A DNA stretch of 64,000 bases from Thermofilum uzonense (lineage in GTDB: Archaea; Thermoproteota; Thermoprotei; Thermofilales; Thermofilaceae). Positions within the stretch are counted from its first letter, which is position 1; the number at the start of each line of letters is the position of its first letter. The DNA is taken from the NCBI RefSeq assembly GCF_000993805.1, contig NZ_CP009961.1, positions 800,714 to 864,713 of the forward strand, written 5' to 3'. A program made the position numbers and the translations under genes. Below the pieces are notes generated by a model. The model had not been told where the DNA came from. It saw only the letters and a program-made list of their open reading frames with translations, and did not search any database. Shown piece after piece: positions 51,096 through 60,269 of the stretch.

Positions 51096-52250
51096 CTAAT
51101 CCCCTTGATATGCCTCTACACCGCCAATAATAGTCTTTTCAACACTTAGCTTATCATTCAATAAGACCAGGTCGGCATTATAGCCTAGAGCTATAACACC
51201 GAACTCTCCGCCCAGACCAATACTCTGAGCGGGATTCGTTGAAGCCATTCTGAGAGCGTCCTGGATGCTTACCCCGAGTTTAACCATGTTGGATACTGCT
51301 TTGTCAAGGGTTAACGTGCTTCCAGCTAGAGCTCCTGTTTCAGCTAGGTGCGAAACACCATTCTTGACGATTATCTTGAGCCCTCCGAGTGTATACTCGC
51401 CATCTGGGAGGCCTGTAGCTGCAACTGCGTCCGTGATTAGAATAACTCTTCTAGGCCCAGCCGTTTTAACGACTAGCCTCATGGTAGTTGGGTGTAAGTG
51501 TATGAAATCCGATATCATTTCAATGTAAACATTCTCCTGATCAAGCAATGCCATGGCTAGGCCGGGTTCTCGATGGTGGAAGCCACGCATCTGATTAAAT
51601 ATATGGTTGGCTTTCGATGCCCCCGCTAGTACTGCATTCATCGCTTCAGCATAGGTTGCATCACTGTGTCCCAGGCTTACAACAATTCCCCGTTTTACAG
51701 CCTCCCTAATGAATTCATATGCACCAGGTAACTCAGGGGCAACGGTAACCTGTTTTAAAAGACCCCTTGCCTCTTCTTGAAACTCTAAGAGCTCTTGAAG
51801 AGAGGGGTTCTTGAAGTGGCCTGGATTCATAGCCCCCCTCATCTTGGGGTTTAGATATGGACCTTCAAGATGTACTCCGAGAATACGTGCACCTCGTCCT
51901 TCATTCCATGCATGCGCCGCTTGAGCTATCTCGTTACAGGCTTTTATTAGTTGGTTGTGGGGAGCGGCAACAGTTGATGCAAGGAAACCAGTAACTCCGT
52001 GCTTTACAAGAAGACCAGAGACTTTTAGTATATCACTCGAGCTTGCTGTCGTGAAATCAACGCCTCCATAGCCGTGAAAGTGCGTGTCTATAAAACCTGG
52101 AGCTACTATCAGCCCGGTAGCGTCTATCGTTTTATCCCCGGTAAGATTCTCACCGATCTGTTGGATCCTCCCGGACTCGATAGCAATATCCTTTGAACCT
52201 ATATCTGCGAATGGGGTTAGTACTCTTCCCCCCTTAATAACCAACTTCAT
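51096..52250 (-). CDS. nagA: N-acetylglucosamine-6-phosphate deacetylase
   Basis: NagA removes the acetyl group from GlcNAc 6-phosphate or a related amino sugar phosphate in the cytoplasm. Metal and catalytic motifs are present: DTHFHGYGG, HLEGPYLNP, SLGHSDAT, NHIFNQM and ITDAVAATGLPDGEY. Length 384 is typical. I take the ATG at 52250, since residues of a longer frame from 52325 lack similarity and the ATG is followed directly by the first strand (MKLVIKGGRVLTP). It is first in the operon with the GlmS-like and ceramidase-like genes and divergent from ptsI. Confidence 0.93.
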   Translation of the reverse strand: MKLVIKGGRVLTPFADIGSKDIAIESGRIQQIGENLTGDKTIDATGLIVAPGFIDTHFHGYGGVDFTTASSSDILKVSGLLVKHGVTGFLASTVAAPHNQLIKACNEIAQAAHAWNEGRGARILGVHLEGPYLNPKMRGAMNPGHFKNPSLQELLEFQEEARGLLKQVTVAPELPGAYEFIREAVKRGIVVSLGHSDATYAEAMNAVLAGASKANHIFNQMRGFHHREPGLAMALLDQENVYIEMISDFIHLHPTTMRLVVKTAGPRRVILITDAVAATGLPDGEYTLGGLKIIVKNGVSHLAETGALAGSTLTLDKAVSNMVKLGVSIQDALRMASTNPAQSIGLGGEFGVIALGYNADLVLLNDKLSVEKTIIGGVEAYQGD

Positions 52251-52269
52251 ACTTACCGCTATGTAATTA

Positions 52270-52296
52270 AAGAAGCTTATGGCTAAAAAGCTTCTT
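52270..52296. promoter_or_regulatory. Operator-like inverted repeat between nagA and ptsI
   Basis: AAGAAGCTT and AAGCTTCTT are perfect 9-base arms 9 bases apart. They cover the region from the nagA TATA-like element (52295-52302, TTATTTAA on the minus strand) to its predicted start and lie in front of ptsI. Confidence 0.5.
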
Positions 52297-52349
52297 AAAT
52301 AATCTCTTTTAAGCAATGAAGGCAAGGCAATGTTTATCTAGTATGGGTC

Positions 52350-54077
52350 ATGGATGAAAACGTGCTGGCTGAGGGTATTGTAGCCTCACCCGGAATAGCT
52401 GTCGGACGAGCCCATGTATCAAGAAAGATAGATATCTTGGAGAAAATAAGGAGTGAAAGAGTCCAAAACGTCACAGTAGAAGTTGAAAAGCTAAAAAACG
52501 CAGGAAATATCTTGGCTGAGAAGCTTAATGAGATTAAAAGGCTACTTCCAAAGGAGGAACAGGAAATAATTGATGCCCAACTCCTTATTCTCGACTCTTT
52601 TGTCTCAGAGGCCTCAGAGCTTATAAAGAGCCTCGGATACTCGGCAGCATTCGCTGTTCGCGAAATCTATGAGAAGTATGGCGAGATGATGAGGCAGGGA
52701 GGCGAGCTTTTCGCACTGAGGGCACAGGATCTCCGGGACCTAGCATCCAGGCTGGTAGGTCTATTATCGGAGCAAAGCATTTCTACTTCTGCAAGATATG
52801 AGGTAGTTATAGGAGAGGAGATAGACCCTATAGAATTTCTCGAGCTAGCCAACAGCGGCGTAAAAGGTCTCGTGACCAAGGAAGGAGGAGTTACATCCCA
52901 TGTAGCCATACTAGCTCGTCTCCGCGGCATCCCCTATATCATAGCCCGTAAACTCGATATCAACAAGATAAGAGATGGCATTACAGTCATTGTAGACGCT
53001 TTAAACGGCCTAATCATACTCGAACCCAGTGAAGAAGAACTTAAAAAGTACGAGGCAATAGCGATCGAATATAGGAAACTCTTAGAGGCATTTTCACGTG
53101 AAAGCAAGCTAGAGGCGTTGACTCTTGATGGGCATAAAGTAAATATATATTGTAATATTGGAAATTTTGAAGAGCTCAGAATTCTAGACGAGTACGGGTG
53201 CGAGGGTGTAGGATTATTCCGCGTGGAATTTGCGTATATGCAACGCTCTTCACCTCCAACCGAGGAGGAACTCTACGAGCTTTTCTCAAAAGCAGCTCAG
53301 ATATTGGGTGAAAAGCCTTTAACTGTAAGAGCCCCCGATATCGGGGGAGATAAGCCCATACCTTTTATCGAGCTCCCAAATGAGGCTAACCCTCAACTCG
53401 GTCTCAGAGGGGTGCGACTCCTATTTAAATACGAGGACCTCTTACTCGTTCCACTAGTCCGAGCCCTTCTAAGGGCTTCAGTCCATGGCAAGCTCAGGCT
53501 TATGCTTCCCATGGTAAGCACGGTAGATGAGGTTTTGTATTTCCAGGAGGTCGTGGAGCGAGAGAGGAAGAATTTAGAGTCGAGTGGAGTGAGGACGGGT
53601 AGGCTCGAACTAGGAGTTATGATCGAAACTCCGTCTGCCGCACTGCTTGCAAACGATCTCATTGAAAGAGGGGGATTAAGCTTCATAAGCTTCGGTACAA
53701 ATGATTTGACACAATACGTGTTAGCTGCGGACAGAGGAAACAGTCTTGTCAGCTACCTCTACGACGAACTTAACCCCTCCGTCCTAAGACTCATCTCGCT
53801 TGCTGCGAAAAGGGCTAAGGGTAGGGCTGAGATAGAGGTTTGTGGGGAAGTAGCTTCGAAGCCTCTTGCGATACCTCTACTCATTGGCTTGGGTGTGGAA
53901 AGCCTTAGCGTCTCACCACAGTTTGTGGGAAAGGTAAAGTACATCATTAGAAGAGTAACCCTGTCGAAAATAAAGGGCGAGGTTGAAAACATCATTGAAG
54001 TCGCGAAGACGAACATCGATATAAAGAAGTGGTCCGAGGCGTTGCTTAGGAGTAGCGGGATAACCTTTATCGAGTGA
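52350..54077 (+). CDS. ptsI: PTS enzyme I
   Basis: Enzyme I takes phosphate from PEP and gives it to HPr. The phosphorylated His is His184 in GGVTSHVAILAR (usually GGRTSHAAI). The C-terminal PEP-binding barrel has DIGGDKPIP, LPMVSTVDEV, SFGTNDLTQYVLAADR and VCGEVASKP with its catalytic Cys. Its 575 residues are typical. It is divergent from nagA and convergent with the HPr gene. All motifs needed for activity are seen. Confidence 0.96.
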   Translation: MDENVLAEGIVASPGIAVGRAHVSRKIDILEKIRSERVQNVTVEVEKLKNAGNILAEKLNEIKRLLPKEEQEIIDAQLLILDSFVSEASELIKSLGYSAAFAVREIYEKYGEMMRQGGELFALRAQDLRDLASRLVGLLSEQSISTSARYEVVIGEEIDPIEFLELANSGVKGLVTKEGGVTSHVAILARLRGIPYIIARKLDINKIRDGITVIVDALNGLIILEPSEEELKKYEAIAIEYRKLLEAFSRESKLEALTLDGHKVNIYCNIGNFEELRILDEYGCEGVGLFRVEFAYMQRSSPPTEEELYELFSKAAQILGEKPLTVRAPDIGGDKPIPFIELPNEANPQLGLRGVRLLFKYEDLLLVPLVRALLRASVHGKLRLMLPMVSTVDEVLYFQEVVERERKNLESSGVRTGRLELGVMIETPSAALLANDLIERGGLSFISFGTNDLTQYVLAADRGNSLVSYLYDELNPSVLRLISLAAKRAKGRAEIEVCGEVASKPLAIPLLIGLGVESLSVSPQFVGKVKYIIRRVTLSKIKGEVENIIEVAKTNIDIKKWSEALLRSSGITFIE

Positions 54078-54108
54078 TATCAAATCTTAAGAATGGCTCC
54101 GATGAAGG

Positions 54109-54384
54109 TTATTTGTCCTGTTCAGGCAATACTTCGAGGATGAGCTTTGACAGCTCCTCAACAGCCTTATCCTCATCGGGACCCTCGGCAATCAACTCTA
54201 TCTCATCACCCATATCTATTCCTAGAGAGAGTATTTGCAAAATGTTTTTTGAGTCGGCAGATTTTCCATTCTTCTTAACCGTTATCTTCGACGTAAAGCT
54301 CTTGGCATGTTGGACAAAAATCGCTGCAGGCCTAGCATGCAAGCCGCTTTTATTGCGCACTTTAAGTCGAACCTGCCGAGCCAC
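54109..54384 (-). CDS. ptsH: Phosphocarrier protein HPr
   Basis: The 91-residue protein has SGLHARPAA with the phosphorylated His16 and SKNILQILSLGI, where the Ser46 of Firmicutes HPr is Asn47. It relays phosphate from enzyme I to IIA. The start is GTG with a TATA box centred 28 bases upstream. Gene end is 31 bases from the end of ptsI, tail to tail, instead of the usual ptsHI operon. Confidence 0.93.
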   Translation of the reverse strand: MARQVRLKVRNKSGLHARPAAIFVQHAKSFTSKITVKKNGKSADSKNILQILSLGIDMGDEIELIAEGPDEDKAVEELSKLILEVLPEQDK

Positions 54385-54405
54385 AAGGTAAACGATTCTC
54401 CCTAC

Positions 54406-54416
54406 AAATTTATATG
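54406..54416 (-). promoter_or_regulatory. TATA box of ptsH
   Basis: CATATAAATTT on the minus strand lies about 28 bases before the GTG at 54384, giving a leaderless HPr mRNA. Confidence 0.5.
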
Positions 54417-54523
54417 CTTTTTTGATAATTGAGGATTTAGTAGTGTATTGTTTAGGAGTATATTGTCTCTCAGGAATAAATCATGCTTTTATATTTCCAA
54501 TGTGAATACTAATTGATAAGCAA

Positions 54524-55261
54524 ATGAACGCTCTCGAGAGGTTTTATAACAGTGTAACTGAGCACCTGCATAACGTTTTCCTCTCACAAAGGGAAAACAT
54601 GGAGAAAGCAGCCGAGGAGATAGCTGATTCAATGTCAAGAGGGGGCTTCCTATACGTTTTCGGGACGGGGCACTCGATGATAATGGCCCTGGAAATGTTT
54701 TATAGGGCTGGAGGCCTAGTCAGAGTATATCCCTTGTTTGATTTAAGCCTGTCAGGCCTCGGGGGGGCCGTCAGGAGCACGTTCCTGGAGAGAACCCCAA
54801 ATTATGCAAAGGCTATTCTTGACTCTGTATCTGTCTATCCAAACTCTGTCCTCATTATTGTGAGCAACTCGGGAAAGAACTCTGTTCCCGTTGAGATGGC
54901 AGAGGAGGCCCATAGGAGGGGGTTAAAAGTGATAGCCATCACAAGCGTTGAATATAGTCGCCGGGTACCGGCTTCTAATCCCTTAGGTAAAAAGCTGTAC
55001 GAGTTGGCAGACATCGTGATAGACAATAAGGTTCCGGAGGGGGATGCTATTCTAGAAATAGAGGGATTCACGCAAAAAGTGGCACCCATATCCACGATAG
55101 TCTGCGCGTTTATCTTGCAGTCAATCGCTGCGCGCGTGGTAGAAAAGCTTCTTGAGAGGGGCCTGGAGCCCGAAGTATGGATGAGCGCAAATGTTCCCGG
55201 TGGAGATGAGAGAAATAAAAGATATATAGAAAAATACTCTGAAAAGATTAAATACCTTTAA
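54524..55261 (+). CDS. SIS-domain sugar phosphate protein (UPF0309-like)
   Basis: The 245 residues make one SIS domain: [20 protein letters not shown], then [21 protein letters not shown] with the Ser-Asn-Ser-Gly phosphosugar loop. The pattern, including the N-terminal helix and GTGHS, fits the UPF0309 group, whose members bind or isomerise sugar phosphates. It sits at the edge of the PTS region with its own promoter (TTTTATATTT near 54485-54495). It may handle the amino sugar or be a phosphosugar sensor. Confidence 0.78.
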   Translation: MNALERFYNSVTEHLHNVFLSQRENMEKAAEEIADSMSRGGFLYVFGTGHSMIMALEMFYRAGGLVRVYPLFDLSLSGLGGAVRSTFLERTPNYAKAILDSVSVYPNSVLIIVSNSGKNSVPVEMAEEAHRRGLKVIAITSVEYSRRVPASNPLGKKLYELADIVIDNKVPEGDAILEIEGFTQKVAPISTIVCAFILQSIAARVVEKLLERGLEPEVWMSANVPGGDERNKRYIEKYSEKIKYL

Positions 55262-55271
55262 AAACACACTA

Positions 55272-55282
55272 TTTTTTAAAAA
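55272..55282. terminator. T tracts between convergent genes
   Basis: A T6 run (plus) and an A5 run, T5 on the minus strand, lie in the 28-base gap between the SIS gene and nuoN, suitable as end signals in both directions. Confidence 0.35.
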
Positions 55283-55289
55283 TTCTTCT

Positions 55290-56660
55290 TCAAGGCCCTA
55301 GTATAAATGGAATAACACCAGTTATCAACGTAAGGACAGCTAGAATCTTTACAGCAGCTGTGGTTGCAGGGTAAGACGGCTTGGGCTCTCCTTTACCCCA
55401 GTATAACGCCTTAATAAGGCGTACGTAGTAGGCTGCAGCTATGCCCGTGTTGAGAAGCGCTAGGCCTGTCAGCCAGGGAGCCTGTGACGCTGGCGCGAGG
55501 AACAGATAAAGCTTCCCCCAGAAGCCGGTCAGAGGAGGCATTCCCATGAGGCTGAGAGTTAGAATGGCAACCGATGCGGATAGGAGGGGGTCAACTTGTC
55601 CGAGACCGCCGAGCTCGTTAAGCAGGATTGGTCTCCCTTCTTTCTTCCTGAGAGTTTTTGCGAAGAGGAATAGGCCTGTCTTGGCCAAAGAGTAAGCCAG
55701 GAGCTGTATGGCGAGACCGTAGAGCGCGTATCGATGAGTCTCGCCTCCCTGGATTGCCAGGGAAGCTACGCCTATCAAGAGGTATCCAGCCTGAGCAATG
55801 CTGCTGTAGGCTAAGAGTCCTTGGAGGCCTGGCTGTAGTAGAGCAGTTATATTCCCATACGTCATTGTCAGAACAGCCATAGTGCCGAATAGAAGAGTCC
55901 AGAGATCTCTAGCGCTAGGAATGAGTGTAACTGACAACTTGTAAAGAACTAGAACAGTAGCAGTCTTGGAGAGAGGCGCTATAACCGAGATTGGTAGAGG
56001 ATCCGCGTAGCCATAGGCATCTGGCAGCCAAGCATGGAATGGGAAGACACCAATTTTGAAGCCAACAGATGCTAGTATTAGCGTCATGAGTCCCAGAGCT
56101 GTGGTTATAGCTAGGGGTGTATGTGTGTAGAGTGATAGGGTCCCCGTGGAGGATACAAGTATTCCAAGGAAGAGCAGGAAAAGATTGGTAGCTGCAAGGC
56201 CCATCAGCCCGTACTTGGCGGCCCCACTAGCTGAGAAACCATCGCGCGGGATGGCCATCAAGGCGTAGCTTGAGACGGAGAAGAGCATCCATGACGCAAA
56301 GAGCATGAGTATGCTTCCCGACCATGCGATTCCCAATAATCCTAAAACAGAGGCTGCAACGAGCAGGAATAAGCCGCCTGGATGCTTGTATTCACGGGAC
56401 GGGTCGCGGAATCCTATCAAAGCAATTATCATGTCTAATAGAGCTATAAGGAGAAGTGCTTGCGAGAAGGCATCTGTGGAAACTTCTCCGATGGGCTGCG
56501 AAGGTGGGTTGAGTAGTGATATCCCGTTTAAAATCGAGGCTAAGCCTAGGGAAATGATGGTTATAGTGAAGGATATGTTATGTTTTCTTTCAAGAAAGAG
56601 CGTTAAGAGCATACTCGAGAAAAGCACGATGATGCTTGCAAGGAGGAGCTCCGTCGTCAT
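55290..56660 (-). CDS. nuoN: Complex I-like subunit N
   Basis: An antiporter-like membrane subunit of 456 residues and about 14 helices. FPFHAWLPDAYGYADPLPISVIAPLSKTATVLVLYKL is the NuoN helix 7-8 region, and the Lys of APLSK is the channel lysine. YSSIAQAGYLLIG and MGMPPLTGFWGKLYLF are also typical. It is the last gene of the nuo operon and starts 1 base after nuoL. Confidence 0.9.
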   Translation of the reverse strand: MTTELLLASIIVLFSSMLLTLFLERKHNISFTITIISLGLASILNGISLLNPPSQPIGEVSTDAFSQALLLIALLDMIIALIGFRDPSREYKHPGGLFLLVAASVLGLLGIAWSGSILMLFASWMLFSVSSYALMAIPRDGFSASGAAKYGLMGLAATNLFLLFLGILVSSTGTLSLYTHTPLAITTALGLMTLILASVGFKIGVFPFHAWLPDAYGYADPLPISVIAPLSKTATVLVLYKLSVTLIPSARDLWTLLFGTMAVLTMTYGNITALLQPGLQGLLAYSSIAQAGYLLIGVASLAIQGGETHRYALYGLAIQLLAYSLAKTGLFLFAKTLRKKEGRPILLNELGGLGQVDPLLSASVAILTLSLMGMPPLTGFWGKLYLFLAPASQAPWLTGLALLNTGIAAAYYVRLIKALYWGKGEPKPSYPATTAAVKILAVLTLITGVIPFILGP

Positions 56661-56661
56661 A

Positions 56662-58740
56662 CTAGATCACCCACAGGATTATGATAAGAAGGATTATCGA
56701 GAAGCCGAGCCAGAAATAGATGAGGTAGTGTGGGGCACGCCCTGTCTGCATCTGCTTGAAGCCAGACCAAAGTGCCTTGAAGCCGTTTACAAGCTTCACG
56801 TGCAGGATCGCGTCATATGCTGACTCAATGAGTCTCGTTGAAGTAGAGAGAGCGATGAAGGACGCGGGCAATACCCTGTGATAGAATGTGTCAATTACTC
56901 CCCTGTCTATATATTTCGACGTGAAGCTTGACAGGGCTTGGAATCCGGCCACTATTGTCCTGTAATAGACAGCGTTGAGGTACCACCTGTCGTAGAGGAA
57001 GCCGTGCAGGGATGATAAAAGCTTGCTTGCCTGAATACGGGGATAGGGAGTCCATTTCTTGGAAGAGTATAGGTACAAAACAACGAGAAAACCACCCAGG
57101 GCTAAGGTTAGGGTTGCCTCCGTGGCTCCCGAAATCCCGGTATGCTCTGTCAACCTTAGTTGTCCTTGAACCCCAAGCGTGTGCTCCAAGAGGCCTTCTA
57201 TTCCAGTGTTTAGAATAGGCCATGCGAGGCCGAGGAGAAGGCTGAGAACGCCGAGAAATAGGTAAGGTACTAACATTGCAGGACGGGGTTCATGGACATG
57301 CTCGGACTTTGGAGGGCCCGTGAACACTCTAGCGAATACACGAGCTGTATAGATTGCTGTCAGGCCAGCTGTTGTGACTGCTAGGATTGTTGGAATGACT
57401 AATCCATCCTCTGCTGTTAGGTGAATTATTTCATCTTTGGTCCAGAACCCGGCAAAGGGAGGGATGCCGGAGAGGCTCAAAGCTGCTAAGAGGAATGCAA
57501 TAGTAGTAAACTTCATGGATGCTGCTAGTCCACCCATGTCGTCTATAAACCTGCTGTGAACAGCATGTATCACCGCGCCTGCAGCAAGGAAAAGCGCGGC
57601 TTTGAATACAGCGTGACTCATAAGGTGCGAGAACCCTGATGCTAGTCCCCCCAGGGAGCCAATGGCTAGTGTTCCAGTGGCAACGCCCAGGAACATGTAG
57701 CCGAGCTGGCTGGCGGTGGAAAACGCTAGTACGAGCTTTAGCTCTCTGCTGACGATAGCCATTGTAGCCATTATGAATGCTGTGAATGCGCCGAGAAGCG
57801 CGATGTTCTCCAAGAAGGATGGAATGATATTGGGGGCTCCTATAGCGTTCAGGGCTAGGTGTGCGGCAACTAGGAAGGGTGCGAAGCGTAGTAGAAAGTA
57901 GACGCCGGCTTTGACCATCGTGGCTGCGTGTATAAGGGCGCTTACTGAGGTGGGACCGGTCATAGCCGTCACCAACCACTCGTGGAAGGGAAACTGGGCA
58001 CTTTTCGCTATCGCACCTAGGAAGAGAAGCCATAGGAAAGCTGGCAATACACCCGCAGTGAAGAGCCTCGAGGCCCAGGTAGCTTTAGAAACTTCTGAAA
58101 GAAGCGTTGTCCCTAGTAAAGTGTGGAGCGTGGCTATGCCAAAGATCATTCCGACGTCGCCTATCCTTGTAAAGGTGAGTGCTCTTAGACCAGAGTGGCT
58201 TGGCTCAAACCACATCGGTATCCCGAGGGCCTTCCTTCCTGGATCTCCTACCCATCTTTCTTCTTCGTCTGTGAACCAGTGCCCTATAAGAGCGTAGCTT
58301 GCTAAACCCGTACCCTCCCAGCCTACAAACATAGCTAGAAGATTGTCTGAGAGGATGAGGAGCATCATGCTTCCCACGAAGAAGGTGAAAAAGATCCAGT
58401 ATCTGGTCTCCCCTCCCTCTCCTCTCATGTATTCATAGCTGTAAACGGCTATCAGGAAGCTGAGCCAGGAGACGACTAGTGCCATGAGTGTTGAGAGCCC
58501 ATCGAAATAGACGCCTACATTGACGCCAAGTGTTTTTATCCAGGTGTAGGACAAGTGTGGCTCGTGACCCGTGAGTAATTCTAGGAGGCCGAGGGTTGAA
58601 GCTAGAGCTGAGGACAGGATGCCCGTGATGGCTATTATTGATTTAGCCTTCCAGGAAGCCTTTGAGAGAATCAATACCATGAAGGTCGCAATGTAAGGGC
58701 CGAGCCATGCAAGCAAGAGTGCTTTAGTCACTCGCTTCAC
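56662..58740 (-). CDS. nuoL: Complex I-like subunit L
   Basis: The 692-residue membrane protein is the longest antiporter-like subunit; after 14 helices it has the long amphipathic C-terminal part that runs along the membrane arm. Typical segments: GWEGTGLASYALIGHWF, FPFHEWLVTAMTGPTSVSALIHAATMVKAGVYFLLRF and SGIPPFAGFWTKDEI. TMVKAG, with Lys, is as in MrpA-like proteins. It comes after nuoM in this operon, whereas E. coli has L before M. GTG start. Confidence 0.93.
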   Translation of the reverse strand: MKRVTKALLLAWLGPYIATFMVLILSKASWKAKSIIAITGILSSALASTLGLLELLTGHEPHLSYTWIKTLGVNVGVYFDGLSTLMALVVSWLSFLIAVYSYEYMRGEGGETRYWIFFTFFVGSMMLLILSDNLLAMFVGWEGTGLASYALIGHWFTDEEERWVGDPGRKALGIPMWFEPSHSGLRALTFTRIGDVGMIFGIATLHTLLGTTLLSEVSKATWASRLFTAGVLPAFLWLLFLGAIAKSAQFPFHEWLVTAMTGPTSVSALIHAATMVKAGVYFLLRFAPFLVAAHLALNAIGAPNIIPSFLENIALLGAFTAFIMATMAIVSRELKLVLAFSTASQLGYMFLGVATGTLAIGSLGGLASGFSHLMSHAVFKAALFLAAGAVIHAVHSRFIDDMGGLAASMKFTTIAFLLAALSLSGIPPFAGFWTKDEIIHLTAEDGLVIPTILAVTTAGLTAIYTARVFARVFTGPPKSEHVHEPRPAMLVPYLFLGVLSLLLGLAWPILNTGIEGLLEHTLGVQGQLRLTEHTGISGATEATLTLALGGFLVVLYLYSSKKWTPYPRIQASKLLSSLHGFLYDRWYLNAVYYRTIVAGFQALSSFTSKYIDRGVIDTFYHRVLPASFIALSTSTRLIESAYDAILHVKLVNGFKALWSGFKQMQTGRAPHYLIYFWLGFSIILLIIILWVI

Positions 58741-58748
58741 CCCTGATT

Positions 58749-60269
58749 CTAATGCGGCGTTATCTGAGTGAGCTGGGTTACCAGTGGGTCGATCAGCGGT
58801 GAGGCTAAAAGGAATGAGAGTACTCCGAGGGCAGCAAGGATAACTAGAGGAACCAAGAGCTGGCTTACCGCCTCGTGGGCGTTGCCCACTTTTAACGAGC
58901 CGTAAAAGACTCGCTTCATCGTGAGGAAGGCATAAGCTGTCGAGAGACCTATGCCTATTAAGAGTGCAACGGCTACTCCGACGTACCAGGCCGTGCCAAG
59001 CCCAAGGGCTTTTTCAACAACCCCACGGATTATAAGGTACTCGCTCCACAAGCCCGCCGTGGGAGGTATGCCTGTTATATGCATGAAGCCGAGAAGCGCT
59101 AGCGCCGCAGTATACGGCATTTTCTCGGCTAACCCTCCCATTTTGGTGATGTCCCTAAGGCCATGGTATGTGACTATAATTATCCCAGCGACCCCGAAGA
59201 GGATTGCTTTCCCGAACGCATGAACCATATAGTGTAGAAATGTGCCTGCGAATCCGTAAGACGTGACTGATGAGAGTCCTAGCAATAGATAGCCCATCTG
59301 TGATATACTGCTGTAAGCAAGAAGCCTCTTGAAGTCTGTCTGGTTTAGGGCCATGAGACCACCATATATTATTGTGGCTAAAGCCCATAGGGCAAGGAGT
59401 GGGCTGTTTGACGCGAAGGTGTTAGGGAAAACTACGTAAACTATTTTGAACATCATGGCTGCGCCTAGACCGATGAGGTTAGGGCTTAGGAGTGCTGAGA
59501 TCGGTGTGGGGGCCTCCGCATGTGCGTAGGGAAGCCACATATGTACACCAAGGACTGCAAGCTTAACGGATAGGCCGATGATCATGAGCCAGAAGGCATA
59601 GACGGCTAGAGTTATTCCTTCACCCATTCCCAGTTTATATCCACTCGTCATATCTATGAAGTCGAATCCCTTCTGGAACCCCACTGTAAGAGCACCTATC
59701 AGGAACAGTAGTGCGCCTACATGGGTCCATAATAGGTACATGATCGCTATTCTTATCCTGTCGCCATAACCGTAGAAGGCTATTAAGAGAAAGCTGGGTA
59801 TGAGTGTGAGTTCTAGGAAGACATAGAATTCAATAATGTTTGTAGAGAGAACTGTTCCTATCATGGCCAGCGAGAAAAGCTGGAACAAGAAGTAGTAGGA
59901 ACGCCATCCAGGAGGACTAATTCCTTCGTGTTTCATTTCCTCGTAGCGGTGATGCATGTAGGGTAGGCTGTAAAGTGCTATTAGAGCCGTTGTTACCGCT
60001 ATGGAGAAGGCCACGAGGAACGATGGTGCGTCGAGGAGTAGACCGAACGTTCCTAGCCCGACAACGTTGAGGCTTAGAGGATCACTCCATGGTCTACTTG
60101 CCGCATGAATAACGTAGGCGGCTAGCAGGCTTCCCGCCGAGACAAATAAAGAGCCGGAGGCCAATAGCGCTGTGATCTTCTTATCTTTAAAGAAAAGTAT
60201 AAGCAAAGCCGACGCTAACGGGGATAACAACGCTATCCATAAAAAGGGTATGCTACTCAACCTCCTCAC
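58749..60269 (-). CDS. nuoM: Complex I-like subunit M
   Basis: An antiporter-like subunit of 506 residues and about 14 helices. FYVFLELTLIPSFLLI has the conserved Glu of helix 5, and VHMWLPYAHAEAPTPISALL the helix 7-8 loop. The channel Lys that follows in other NuoM proteins (E. coli Lys265) seems to be Gly here (LIGLGAAMM). GTG start in the end of nuoK (17-base overlap). Confidence 0.92.
   Translation of the reverse strand: MRRLSSIPFLWIALLSPLASALLILFFKDKKITALLASGSLFVSAGSLLAAYVIHAASRPWSDPLSLNVVGLGTFGLLLDAPSFLVAFSIAVTTALIALYSLPYMHHRYEEMKHEGISPPGWRSYYFLFQLFSLAMIGTVLSTNIIEFYVFLELTLIPSFLLIAFYGYGDRIRIAIMYLLWTHVGALLFLIGALTVGFQKGFDFIDMTSGYKLGMGEGITLAVYAFWLMIIGLSVKLAVLGVHMWLPYAHAEAPTPISALLSPNLIGLGAAMMFKIVYVVFPNTFASNSPLLALWALATIIYGGLMALNQTDFKRLLAYSSISQMGYLLLGLSSVTSYGFAGTFLHYMVHAFGKAILFGVAGIIIVTYHGLRDITKMGGLAEKMPYTAALALLGFMHITGIPPTAGLWSEYLIIRGVVEKALGLGTAWYVGVAVALLIGIGLSTAYAFLTMKRVFYGSLKVGNAHEAVSQLLVPLVILAALGVLSFLLASPLIDPLVTQLTQITPH

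Noticed and set aside
54425-54480. Direct-repeat-like GTATTG and GTATATTG elements before the SIS gene
   Set aside because: The copies are imperfect and in A/T-rich DNA; chance is sufficient.
57431-58033. 200-codon open frame on the minus strand within nuoL
   Set aside because: It lies wholly in another frame of nuoL, has no family features and has the odd composition of a frame shadow (many Ser, Arg and His).
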